Assembly (NCBI GenBank): GCA_900316805.1
Contig: ONEJ01000001.1
Location: 1 to 57,514 of the forward strand
Source of the DNA: an uncultured Lachnospiraceae bacterium
GTDB lineage: Bacteria > Bacillota > Clostridia > Lachnospirales > Lachnospiraceae
Length of the DNA: 57,514 bases
Direction: 5' to 3'
Made by a program: the position numbers and the translations under genes. The notes under the pieces were generated by a model. It was not told where the DNA came from and did not search any database. It worked only from the letters and a program-made list of their open reading frames with translations. This document shows, in pieces, positions 9,183-17,332 of the stretch. Positions within the stretch are counted from its first letter, which is position 1. Every line of letters begins with the position of its first letter.

Positions 9183-9945
9183 TTAAATATATATTTCAAA
9201 GGAGAGCCAGTTGACTCCGTCTTTTTCAACATTTTGCGTGATAATCTGTCCTTTGTATTTTTCCACAAGCTTCTTAAGCTTGGGAAGACCAAGGCCATGT
9301 TCCGTTCCTTTGGTACTGAAGCCCTTCTGATTTTGTTATTCCTACAGAGATTTCCTTCGGGGATGCGGTATCGGTCAAGGCATCCACAGCATTATCATAC
9401 AGAATTCCTAACATCTCTATCAGGTCAAAAACATCCATATCCTTTTCCTCGGAAGAAGTGTTCAGATGGTATTGGGTCTGAATCCCTTTTTCTTCTGCTT
9501 TGGAAAATTTATTGTAGAGAAATCCTGCAACGATTGGGTCTTTACAGTCGTAGATGATTTTATTGTATTTATTTTCCTCCAGAATTTCCTTACAGTACTG
9601 GCTTTGGAGCCGGGCTAATTCCTCCATGGACTGGCAGGAGTAACACATGCCCTGAAGGGCTGCCAGATGATTTTGAAACTCATGCTGACGGTTCCGCACC
9701 TCTAAGATGAGCTGTTCGTAGGATTCCTGACAGATCTGCTGCAGCAGAAGCCGGATTCAACTCTGGGAAGCAGAAGATTCATGGTCAAAAGTATCTGGAT
9801 GCTTCTTTTTATGCCCGGCCGGAATCTGACATATATGTATAATAGATCGATCACTATAAACAGGTGTGAAATGACCTGCAGATAGGGAATGATGCCAATA
9901 AACTGGTTTAACAGCAGATACCAGAGGTTATATGCCAGTACAAGG
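9183..9945 (-). pseudogene. Decayed AgrC-like sensor histidine kinase
   Basis: Reading the minus strand, three pieces of one kinase appear in different frames. First are hydrophobic helices (LVLAYNLWYLLLNQFIGIIP). Then comes the dimerisation/His segment and N-box (EVRNRQHEFQNHLAALQG and LGILYDNAVDALTD; the intact stretch is 9274-9699). After a further frame change near 9340 comes the G-box and C-terminus (GFSTKGTEHGLGLPKLKKL to the stop at 9183). About 25 residues that normally separate ISVGI from the G-box are missing. The membrane sensor domain is also cut: its start abuts chemoreceptor debris. The gene cannot make a working kinase. Confidence 0.85.
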
Positions 9946-10347
<402 letters not shown>

Positions 10348-10361
10348 CTGTAAACTTTATA

Positions 10362-10400
10362 TTGACAATGATACATAAAATGTATATATTGAATATATAC
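10362..10400 (+). promoter_or_regulatory. Promoter and GntR-type operator of the ABC-export operon
   Basis: TTGACA (10362-10367) and TATATT (10385-10390) are 17 bases apart. The -10 box lies within a perfect palindrome, GTATATATTGAATATATAC (10382-10400), right before the gene for a YtrA-type GntR regulator. This is the expected layout for an autoregulated operon in which the repressor covers the -10 region. Confidence 0.78.
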
Positions 10401-10470
10401 AATAAATATTTTACATGGCAGCAGATTCTCATGGGTTAAGGTGCTGCCATACGCGCGCAAAGGAATTCAT

Positions 10471-10851
10471 ATGGATATTATTATTAGCAACAGCTCCGGT
10501 GTGCCCATCTATGAGCAGATCAAGGAGCAGATCAAGAGTCAGATCATGACAGGGGAACTGAAGGAAGGGGACGCCCTTCCCTCCATGCGTATTCTGGCGA
10601 AGGAACTGAAAATCAGTATCATTACTACCAAGAGAGCCTATGAGGATCTGGAGAGGGAGGGCTTTATCGAATCCTTCACCGGACGGGGCAGCTTTGTCAA
10701 AGGCGTCAACAATGATATGGTAAGGGAAAACATGCGGTTCGCCATTCAGGAACTGTTGGAGACCGCGGTGGACAAGGCACTTTTGGGGAAGGTATCTCTG
10801 GAGGAATTAAAGGAGATGCTTACACTTCTTTATGAGGAGAAGGATCAGTAG
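10471..10851 (+). CDS. GntR-family (YtrA subfamily) transcriptional regulator
   Basis: This protein of about 126 residues has a winged helix-turn-helix (YEQIKEQIKSQIMTGELKEG, then LPSMRILAKELKISIITTKR and GFIESFTGRGSFV). It has only a short C-terminal helix pair instead of an effector domain, which is the hallmark of the YtrA subfamily. The ATG at 10471, six bases after AAAGGA, is preferred over an upstream GTG at 10441. It heads an operon with an ABC ATPase, two ABC-2 membrane proteins and a CPBP protease, with 11 bases to the next gene. YtrA regulators usually repress exporters induced by cell-envelope stress; the signal here is unknown. Confidence 0.92.
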   Translation: MDIIISNSSGVPIYEQIKEQIKSQIMTGELKEGDALPSMRILAKELKISIITTKRAYEDLEREGFIESFTGRGSFVKGVNNDMVRENMRFAIQELLETAVDKALLGKVSLEELKEMLTLLYEEKDQ

Positions 10852-10862
10852 GGAGGATTGAG

Positions 10863-11738
10863 ATGGAAGATGTGAAAAATGTGATTGAGATAAAGAATGT
10901 CGTCAAGGACTACGGCGATTTCAAGCTGGATAACGTCAGCTTTGCCGTGCCGGAGGGATCGGTCTGTGGATTTATCGGGCAGAACGGTGCCGGGAAAACC
11001 ACGACGATTCAGCTGATATTAGATGTGACCAAGAGGGATGCCGGGGAAATCCTGCTTTTTGGCAAGAGCATTGATCATGACAGCGCCGGGCTTCGGGAGG
11101 ATATCGGCGTGGTATTTGATGAGATGGGCTTTCATGAGTTTATGACCGGAAAAGACATCAATATTATGATGAAAAATGTGTATAAGAACTGGGATGAAAA
11201 GGAATTTTTTTCCTATCTTAAGCAGTTTTCCCTGCCGACAGGCAAGCCCTGTGGGGCATTTTCCCGGGGTATGCGCATGAAGCTGCAGATTGCGGTGGCG
11301 CTTTCCCATCACGCGAAGCTTTTGATTATGGACGAGCCCACCAGCGGTCTGGATCCCATCGTGCGAAATGAGATCCTGCAGATTTTCCGGGAATATGTTG
11401 TGGAGGAGGATCACACGATCCTGCTATCCTCCCATATCACGGGAGATCTGGAGAAACTGGCCGATACGGTAGTATTTATCAATGGCGGAAGGATCGTCCT
11501 TTCCGGAAATAAGGATGAGATCCTTGAGAAACACGGGCTTGTGAAATGCAAGAAGGATGAGCTGCCCCTCATCAGCAGCAGTCTGGTGGTGAATGTCCAG
11601 CCGGGAACCTTCGGCGTGGAGGTTCTTGTGAATGACCGGCAGGCGGCGGAAAAGCTCTATCCACAGATGGTCATTGAACCTGCGGCACTGGAAGATATTA
11701 TGATTAATTATGTGAATAAAAGTAAGGCGGAGCTATGA
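10863..11738 (+). CDS. ABC transporter ATP-binding protein (YtrB/BcrA-like)
   Basis: This 291-residue nucleotide-binding subunit shows Walker A (GQNGAGKTT), a Q-loop region, the signature FSRGMRMKLQIA, Walker B LLIMDEPTSGLDP and the H-loop (LLSSHITGD). The signature begins SRGM rather than LSGGQ, as in many drug- and peptide-export ATPases of this type. Its stop overlaps the start of the first permease (ATGA), so the two are translationally coupled. With the two following membrane proteins it should form an ABC-2 exporter; likely cargo is a cell-wall-active compound or peptide, inferred from the YtrA context. Confidence 0.93.
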   Translation: MEDVKNVIEIKNVVKDYGDFKLDNVSFAVPEGSVCGFIGQNGAGKTTTIQLILDVTKRDAGEILLFGKSIDHDSAGLREDIGVVFDEMGFHEFMTGKDINIMMKNVYKNWDEKEFFSYLKQFSLPTGKPCGAFSRGMRMKLQIAVALSHHAKLLIMDEPTSGLDPIVRNEILQIFREYVVEEDHTILLSSHITGDLEKLADTVVFINGGRIVLSGNKDEILEKHGLVKCKKDELPLISSSLVVNVQPGTFGVEVLVNDRQAAEKLYPQMVIEPAALEDIMINYVNKSKAEL

Positions 11739-12496
11739 AGGGATTAATTTTAAAGGACCTTATGTGTCTTAGAAAACAGCTGATCATATTTGGTTATGTG
11801 GTTTTTGGGGTACTGGTGGTGTCCATCATGTATGTAATGAGTGCCAGATTTGGAAATATTGCACTGGCAGGAGGAAAACTTCTGACGGATCAGGGCCTGT
11901 CTGCCTTTGATGTGGTGAATATTGCCAAACTTGCCCTTGTCATGTTTATGTTACTTCCCATTGCCACCGTGGGCGATATGGCCAATGTCTTCGCAGAGGA
12001 TGGCAGAGCTGGTTTTACAAAGGTGGCATCTGTACTGCCCTTGTCCATCCGGCAGAGGGTTATGGCAAGGTACATAACGATTTTTGCCATGTTTGGTATT
12101 GGCGTGGCAGTGGATCTTCTGATTGCCTTTACCTTATCTCTGCTGACGGATATGATTTCCTTTGGAGAACTTCTGGGGATTATTATCTCTGCCGCATCGG
12201 TGATGAGTATCTACAGCGCAATGGTCATTGCCTTCTGTATTATGCTGGGATACGGAAGAGAACAGTACGCTACGCTCCTTTCTGTGGGAATCATTGCCGT
12301 CGCAGGAATCGGGTTGAATTTTCCAAAGATCAAAGGGATTCTTCTGGATCAGGGAACCGGGGGAGAATTGCTTAAGAGTTTTATGAACGTTATCAGTCAT
12401 AAGTCCTATGTGCTTCTGATCATCGCAGTGATTACCATCGTGTTATCCTTTACTGCTTCAGTGGCCATAGCAGATAGAAAGCGAGGCAGAATGTAA
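11735..12496 (+). CDS. ABC-2-type transporter membrane subunit
   Basis: This 253-residue integral membrane protein has about six hydrophobic helices. It opens with a short amphipathic N-terminus (MKGLILKDLMCLRKQL) that resembles ABC-2 permeases of the BcrB/YtrC kind. Its start overlaps the ATPase stop by four bases and its stop overlaps the next permease's start (TAATG). It is one half of the predicted transmembrane channel. Confidence 0.87.
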   Translation: MKGLILKDLMCLRKQLIIFGYVVFGVLVVSIMYVMSARFGNIALAGGKLLTDQGLSAFDVVNIAKLALVMFMLLPIATVGDMANVFAEDGRAGFTKVASVLPLSIRQRVMARYITIFAMFGIGVAVDLLIAFTLSLLTDMISFGELLGIIISAASVMSIYSAMVIAFCIMLGYGREQYATLLSVGIIAVAGIGLNFPKIKGILLDQGTGGELLKSFMNVISHKSYVLLIIAVITIVLSFTASVAIADRKRGRM

Positions 12497-13275
12497 TGGG
12501 TGGATTATTATATAAGGATTTTTGCCTGGTCAGAGGGAAACGGCTGGTTTGGCTGCTTCTTGTTCTGACAGGGGCGTTTTTACTTCTTCGCGTTGCTTTA
12601 CCCGGGAATGTGGTCAATTCAGCCTTTATGGCAGTAAATGAACAGGGACAGGAGATCAACCTGGCGGATGCTTTTCTCATTGTTGCACCCTTTGCACTGA
12701 TATTGTTTGCTATTACCGTGGTCAACCAGTGGGTTGGCAGGATTGTGGAGGGGGATCATAAGAATAAGATCAAAAGTTATATCAGTTCTTTTCCCTTGGA
12801 GAAAAATGCATACGTTGCCTCCAAATATCTATTTATCGGAATTGCTCTGTATGTCCTGCTGTCCTTAAGCTACGTCTGGATCACAATTTACAGCAGCTTT
12901 TGCGGGAAGGGAATGTTTGAGGAAATGATAACCGTCATAAGCTCTTTTCTTCTGCCTTTCTTTGGCCTGGCCCTGTTTATGGCAGCCATTGAGCTTCCTA
13001 TGTATCTTTTGATGGGAACGAAAAGGGCAAAGCTAGTGAAGACCGCTGTTGTGATGGTGATCGGACTTCTTGTGGTAGCTTTTCTGTTTTTTGGTGATAT
13101 CACGTGGCTGGCAGACAGAATTGATATAGGAAAACTGGCAGAGTGGATTAAGAAGCATTCCTTCGGAGTGATGCTGCTGGAGGTATTATCTCCTGTGATT
13201 ACACTGGTTCTGTATGGTCTTTCCTACCGGATCTGCTGTCATTTTTGGAAAAAGGGGGTGACCAAAGATGAATAA
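12496..13275 (+). CDS. ABC-2-type transporter membrane subunit, second
   Basis: This 259-residue membrane protein has about six helices and an N-terminus like that of its neighbour (MGGLLYKDFCLVRGKRLVWL). The motif YISSFPLEKNAYVASKYLF after helix 2 is typical of ABC-2 permeases that pair with a similar subunit. It overlaps the upstream permease by one base and the CPBP gene by eight bases. The exporter would thus be a heterodimeric channel with one type of ATPase. Confidence 0.87.
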   Translation: MGGLLYKDFCLVRGKRLVWLLLVLTGAFLLLRVALPGNVVNSAFMAVNEQGQEINLADAFLIVAPFALILFAITVVNQWVGRIVEGDHKNKIKSYISSFPLEKNAYVASKYLFIGIALYVLLSLSYVWITIYSSFCGKGMFEEMITVISSFLLPFFGLALFMAAIELPMYLLMGTKRAKLVKTAVVMVIGLLVVAFLFFGDITWLADRIDIGKLAEWIKKHSFGVMLLEVLSPVITLVLYGLSYRICCHFWKKGVTKDE

Positions 13276-14221
13276 GACAGAAGGTAGAATGGAAAATAAA
13301 AAAGAACTGACCCGGCTGCTGATCTATCTTGGCTTCGCCTTTGTTCTTACATGGCTTGTGTTTTTTGTCTTTATTCTGACCGGCCACACATGGGATTACT
13401 CCGGTCAGGATCTGCAGCAGCTGTCAGGTTCGGATGCGACAAACCAGAATCTGCAGCAGCTGGTGGGACTTGGGATGCTGGCACCGGTCATCGCTCATGT
13501 ACTGACAAGGAAGATCACGAAGGAAGGCTTTGCCATGACCGGCCGGGACTCCATGATGCTTGGCATCAGCTTCAGAGACAGAAAGTGGATATATTTTGTC
13601 ATAGCTGTGTTGCTGCCCTGGATCTATACGGAGCTTGGCAATGGAATTACCCTGCTTCTGTGCCCGGATTTATTTGATAGCGGATATTACAAGACCCTGG
13701 GGGTGGAGAAAGGTATGACTTTTATCCAGCCTGCATCGGCGATGGTAAGTGGTGTCTTCGTATCCTTTGCAGCCTTCGGAGAAGAGGGAGGCTGGAGAGG
13801 ATATATGATGCCGAAGCTGATGAAGTTCATGAGCCCTGTGAAAGCCATGATTGTGGGCGGAATCATCTGGGGCCTGTGGCATGCGCCCCTCACCTGCATC
13901 GGTCACAATTTTGGCACGGATTATCCGGGATTTCCTTATGTGGGGATTTTCCTTATGTGCATTTACTGTATCCTGGTGGGGATTATCCTTACCTATGTCA
14001 CGGAGAAGTCCGGCTCCATCTGGCCGGCGGCCATATTACATGCCGTCAATAATGCGGGACCCAGCATCCTTTCCATGTACATGAATTTCGGAAAGGTATC
14101 CGGAGTCTGGGGAGAGACCATGGCACCCTGGACGAGCCGCATGCTATCAGCTGCAATCTTTGCAGTGATCTGCTTTGTGGCATATGCAGCACCTAGACGC
14201 GTATCGAGGTGTTCAGCGTAG
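13268..14221 (+). CDS. CPBP-family intramembrane glutamic protease (CAAX-protease-like)
   Basis: This 317-residue protein has about eight membrane helices and the Abi/CPBP motifs: EEGGWRGY (EExxxR, Glu 172-173), GLWHAPL with the first catalytic His, and ILHAVNNA. The family contains prenyl-protein proteases and bacteriocin self-immunity proteins. Its start lies inside the end of the permease gene, behind AAAGGGGGTGACC. As the last gene of an exporter operon it may process or protect against the exported molecule, but this is only inferred from position. No terminator is visible after the stop. Confidence 0.9.
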   Translation: MNKTEGRMENKKELTRLLIYLGFAFVLTWLVFFVFILTGHTWDYSGQDLQQLSGSDATNQNLQQLVGLGMLAPVIAHVLTRKITKEGFAMTGRDSMMLGISFRDRKWIYFVIAVLLPWIYTELGNGITLLLCPDLFDSGYYKTLGVEKGMTFIQPASAMVSGVFVSFAAFGEEGGWRGYMMPKLMKFMSPVKAMIVGGIIWGLWHAPLTCIGHNFGTDYPGFPYVGIFLMCIYCILVGIILTYVTEKSGSIWPAAILHAVNNAGPSILSMYMNFGKVSGVWGETMAPWTSRMLSAAIFAVICFVAYAAPRRVSRCSA

Positions 14222-14458
14222 AATTATGCAGTGTTGAATCATGCAGTGTTGGGACAGAAAACAATACAATTTGAAACAATACAATTTTACAAAAACGCAT
14301 CTTTTACTTTTATAACTCTTCCCATAAGCAGGGACACCTTCCACCTGTCAAAAGACTCGCCGTAGTCTATTATGTCTTCGTTTTTTGCATGAGACTCTGA
14401 ACTTTCGAAACCGTATTCTCGCTCAATGAATCAACAACCTAATTTTCGCTGCTCAAGT
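14222..14458. other. Non-coding stretch with short direct repeats
   Basis: No gene is seen. Right after the protease stop come two copies of ATGCAGTGTTG (14225-14235 and 14241-14251) and then two copies of AACAATACAATTT (about 14259-14271 and 14275-14287). The rest (to 14458) is non-coding and leads into the 62-base tandem repeats. Confidence 0.6.
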
Positions 14459-14716
14459 CGGAAAAATGGGCGACGAAGAGGAATAACAGTGCCTGCCGCC
14501 CAAAACCCTAGGACAGAGTTGAGAAAATGGGCGGCAGATGGCAATATCAGTTCCCCTCCACCCAGAAACTCTGTGACATGGCCGGGAAAGTGGGCGACAG
14601 AGAGCAATATCAGTTCCCATCGCCCAAAACCCATAGGGCAGAGCCGAAAAAATGGGCGATAGAGAGGAATAACAGTGCCCACTGCCCAAAAACTCCCAAA
14701 CAGTGGCCGGGAAAAG
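14459..14716. repeat. Four imperfect tandem copies of a ~62-base hairpin-forming unit
   Basis: The unit begins GAAAAATGGGCGA and continues with AGAGAGGAATAACAGTGCC and CGCCCAAAA. It recurs with starts near 14461, 14521, 14584 and 14645, and a fifth partial copy begins near 14709. Within each unit TGGGCG and CGCCCA can pair, giving one stem-loop per copy. Reading frames through the repeat are open on both strands, but they are low-quality and change phase between copies. I take it as an intergenic repeat, not a gene. Confidence 0.8.
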
Positions 14717-14872
14717 TGCGTGAGGGGGTTGACAAATGACGAATTCGAAAGAAAATAAAAATTGAAAAGTGTCAGAATGCAAATTCTTCATGTACCAGAT
14801 ATGCAGCAGGGGAAAAATTGCGAGGAAAAGAACGACTTACTTATAGAAGGAAACAACAGGGAGAGCAAAAGA

Positions 14873-15547
14873 ATGAAAAGAAATTACAATGCAGTGGTTT
14901 TTGACATGGATGGAGTCATTTTCGACTCGGAGCGGGCGGTTATGAACTGCTGGCTGGAGCTTGCGGAAAAATACGGAATTGAGAATATAGAGAAGCCTTA
15001 TTTCGCCTGCACGGGAACCACCATGCAGAGAACAAGGGAAATTATGCTGGAAACTTATGGAGAGGATTTCCCTTATGATACCTATGCGAAGGAGGCTTCT
15101 CTTCGCTATCATGAGAAATATGATGGTGGACGGCTTCCCATGAAACCCGGGGTGGTTGAATTATTAAGTTATTTGAAGGAGGCGGGCAAAAAGATCGCTC
15201 TTGCCTCCTCCACCCGAAGACAGACCGTGGAAAACCAGCTGCGGGATGCGAAAATTCTGGATTACTTTGAGGCGGTAATCTGCGGGGATATGGTAAAGCG
15301 CAGCAAGCCGGCACCGGATATCTTTCTGAAGGCTTGTGAGGAATTGGGGGCTGCTCCTGAGCAGGCGTTCGCAGTAGAGGATTCCTATAATGGGATCCGC
15401 TCTGCCCACGCAGGGGGCTTACGTCCCATCATGGTACCGGATCTGCTGCCGCCGAATGAGGAGATGGAACAATTGACAGAGGTGATTCTTCCCTCTCTTC
15501 TGGAAGTTCGGGATTATTTAGGGGAGTTTTATTTAGGGAAGTTTTAA
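14873..15547 (+). CDS. HAD-superfamily hydrolase, beta-phosphoglucomutase-like
   Basis: This protein of about 224 residues shows the HAD motifs in order: FDMDGVIFDSE (nucleophile Asp and acid/base Asp), ASSTRRQTV (motif II Ser), KRSKPAPDIF (Lys) and VEDSYNGIRSA (motif IV). An alpha-helical cap lies between motifs I and II, as in PgmB-type phosphatases and phosphomutases. The ATG at 14873 behind GGGAGAG is preferred over the longer frame from 14762, whose extra residues look unlike protein. Its place before a maltose/glucan operon fits a sugar-phosphate substrate. Beta-phosphoglucomutase proper versus a general sugar phosphatase cannot be decided by eye. A TTGACA at 14729 may be its -35 box. 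Confidence 0.87.
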   Translation: MKRNYNAVVFDMDGVIFDSERAVMNCWLELAEKYGIENIEKPYFACTGTTMQRTREIMLETYGEDFPYDTYAKEASLRYHEKYDGGRLPMKPGVVELLSYLKEAGKKIALASSTRRQTVENQLRDAKILDYFEAVICGDMVKRSKPAPDIFLKACEELGAAPEQAFAVEDSYNGIRSAHAGGLRPIMVPDLLPPNEEMEQLTEVILPSLLEVRDYLGEFYLGKF

Positions 15548-15590
15548 AGAGTTCGTTTTTTGGCTACGTCCCTCTGCTGTGGAACATTTG

Positions 15591-15609
15591 TACAATAAAA
15601 AGTATTGTA
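15591..15609 (+). promoter_or_regulatory. Inverted repeat upstream of yesN
   Basis: A perfect dyad TACAATA-AAAAG-TATTGTA (7-5-7) lies about 130 bases before the response-regulator start, in a region that should carry the promoter. It could be an operator for the operon. Which protein binds it is unknown. Confidence 0.5.
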
Positions 15610-15739
15610 AAATAGAAAGGCTGTGTTTAACATAGTAAATGTTTGGTGTTACAGTTTGCACGTGAATTCCCTTGCAGGAAAACCGCTGGAAGGTTACAAT
15701 AAGGGAATAAGCGAGTTTATTTTGCAAGTGAGGGGAATT

Positions 15740-17332
15740 ATGGATTTACTAAAGCTGGTGATTGTAGATGACGAACCGATTCTGTTACAGGGGTTGTTGA
15801 AAACCTACGATTGGGAAGGAATGGGATTTGAGGTAGTGGGTTCTGCCCAAAGCGGGGAGCAGGCCATTGAGGTTATCCGGGAAAAAAGACCCCACGTGGT
15901 GCTGACGGATATCCGCATGAAGCAGGTGAGCGGTCTGATGGTGATGGAGGAGATCCGGAAGGAAGGCATTGAATGTCTGTTTCTGATTTTAAGCGCCTAC
16001 CGGGATTTTGAGTATGCCAAGCAGGCCTGTGATCTGGGCGCCTTTGCCTATCTTTTGAAACCAATTGAGGATGAGAAACTGCAGGAAGCTATGAAGAATG
16101 CCTGGGAAACCTGCATGAGGCAGATCAGGGATGAAGCGAGATTTGACAGCTGGGAGCGGCTTTTGAAGGAGGATGAGGACAGCTTCCTTCAGGTGATCGT
16201 GCAGAAATATGTCCGGAACCGGCTGCCCCAGGAAAAAATCGAGGAAGTGTTCGATACCCTTCAGGATGTTGTGGAGAAGGAAGACCGGTTTATTGCGGTA
16301 AGCGTGGATATTGATCTGGCTTATAAGATAACAAATGCCCTGGAGTACGAGGCAGCCCGGTTTTCCATGGTTCAGCGTCTGGAGAAAATGATTGCGGAGC
16401 AGTTCTTTTACTGGAAGATGGAAAGTGAAGATGGAAACACGGTCTTTGTGATCAAAACCCAGGACAATTCCTCGGTGAGAGTATTGAGGCAATGTCTGGA
16501 GAGGACGAAGGAGGAAGGACACAGTCCCATTGTTGCAGCGATTTCCAAGCCTTATAAGGGCATAACAGGGATTAAGAAAAGCTGTGAGGAAGCAAGACAA
16601 CTATTTGAACATGCAAGTACTTCCGGAGCAGAATCCTTTACCGTTCCGGAGGAACTGGCACAAAAAAAGGACAGGAGATATTCGGCAGATGCGGAAAATT
16701 TGATTGTCAACGCGGTACGGCGCAATGATTCCAAGGATTTGAAGGCGGCCTTCATCCACTTTATTTATGAGCTGCCTAATGATGAGGAATTCCAGTGCCA
16801 GTATATACATAAGACCATGCTGAAGACAGAAATCATGTTGAAGGATTCCTATGGAATGGATGAAGAGCTAAAGGGGCAGTTTCAGAATTATTATTCGAAT
16901 ATGCAGAACCTGAATGCGGCCCTCTCCATCGATGTCTGCTACAAGATTCTGGGACGTGCCATTGAGCTGCGGATAGAGAATGTTGACAAGGAGGATACCA
17001 AGTCTTTCAAGGAGTATATGTCCTCTGCCATCGCCTATATCGAGGAACACCTGTCCGATGAAAATCTGTCTATTGTGCAGGTGGCGACCCAGGTTTATCT
17101 GAACCCGGTATATTTCGGACGCGTATTCAAAAATACCTTTCAGATGACCTTTAAGCAGTATCTGCTGAAGAGGAGGATGGAGAAAGCCAAGGAACTTCTG
17201 GAGGATGGAAAAATCAGCATCGGTGGCATCTGCGAGCAGGTGGGAATCAACAATCCTTCCTATTTCTCCCGATTGTTTAAGCAGTATACGGGTCTTTTGC
17301 CCAGTGAGTACAAAAAGGAATATGTGCCATGA
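15740..17332 (+). CDS. yesN: YesN-type response regulator with AraC DNA-binding domain
   Basis: This 530-residue two-component regulator has an N-terminal receiver domain (acidic pair in VIVDDEPIL, phospho-acceptor Asp57 in VVLTDIRM, Lys in YLLKPIEDE), a long middle region, and a C-terminal AraC/XylS double helix-turn-helix (YFGRVFKNTFQMTFKQYLLK, then CEQVGINNPSYFSRLFKQYT). The ATG at 15740 has AGGGGAA in front, and the protein then begins exactly with the receiver fold; the upstream extension to 15623 is unlikely. Its stop overlaps the kinase start (ATGA). YesN/YesM pairs usually control nearby carbohydrate ABC transporters, here the malE-like operon downstream. Confidence 0.92.
   Translation: MDLLKLVIVDDEPILLQGLLKTYDWEGMGFEVVGSAQSGEQAIEVIREKRPHVVLTDIRMKQVSGLMVMEEIRKEGIECLFLILSAYRDFEYAKQACDLGAFAYLLKPIEDEKLQEAMKNAWETCMRQIRDEARFDSWERLLKEDEDSFLQVIVQKYVRNRLPQEKIEEVFDTLQDVVEKEDRFIAVSVDIDLAYKITNALEYEAARFSMVQRLEKMIAEQFFYWKMESEDGNTVFVIKTQDNSSVRVLRQCLERTKEEGHSPIVAAISKPYKGITGIKKSCEEARQLFEHASTSGAESFTVPEELAQKKDRRYSADAENLIVNAVRRNDSKDLKAAFIHFIYELPNDEEFQCQYIHKTMLKTEIMLKDSYGMDEELKGQFQNYYSNMQNLNAALSIDVCYKILGRAIELRIENVDKEDTKSFKEYMSSAIAYIEEHLSDENLSIVQVATQVYLNPVYFGRVFKNTFQMTFKQYLLKRRMEKAKELLEDGKISIGGICEQVGINNPSYFSRLFKQYTGLLPSEYKKEYVP

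Noticed and set aside
14459-14716. CRISPR-like array (regular repeats in a non-coding stretch)
   Set aside because: The whole ~62-base unit repeats imperfectly. There are no unique spacers between constant repeats and no cas genes nearby.
14426-14791. Overlapping open frames of 70-112 codons on both strands across the tandem repeat
   Set aside because: They exist only because the repeat lacks stops in several frames. They have no convincing ribosome-binding site or domain.
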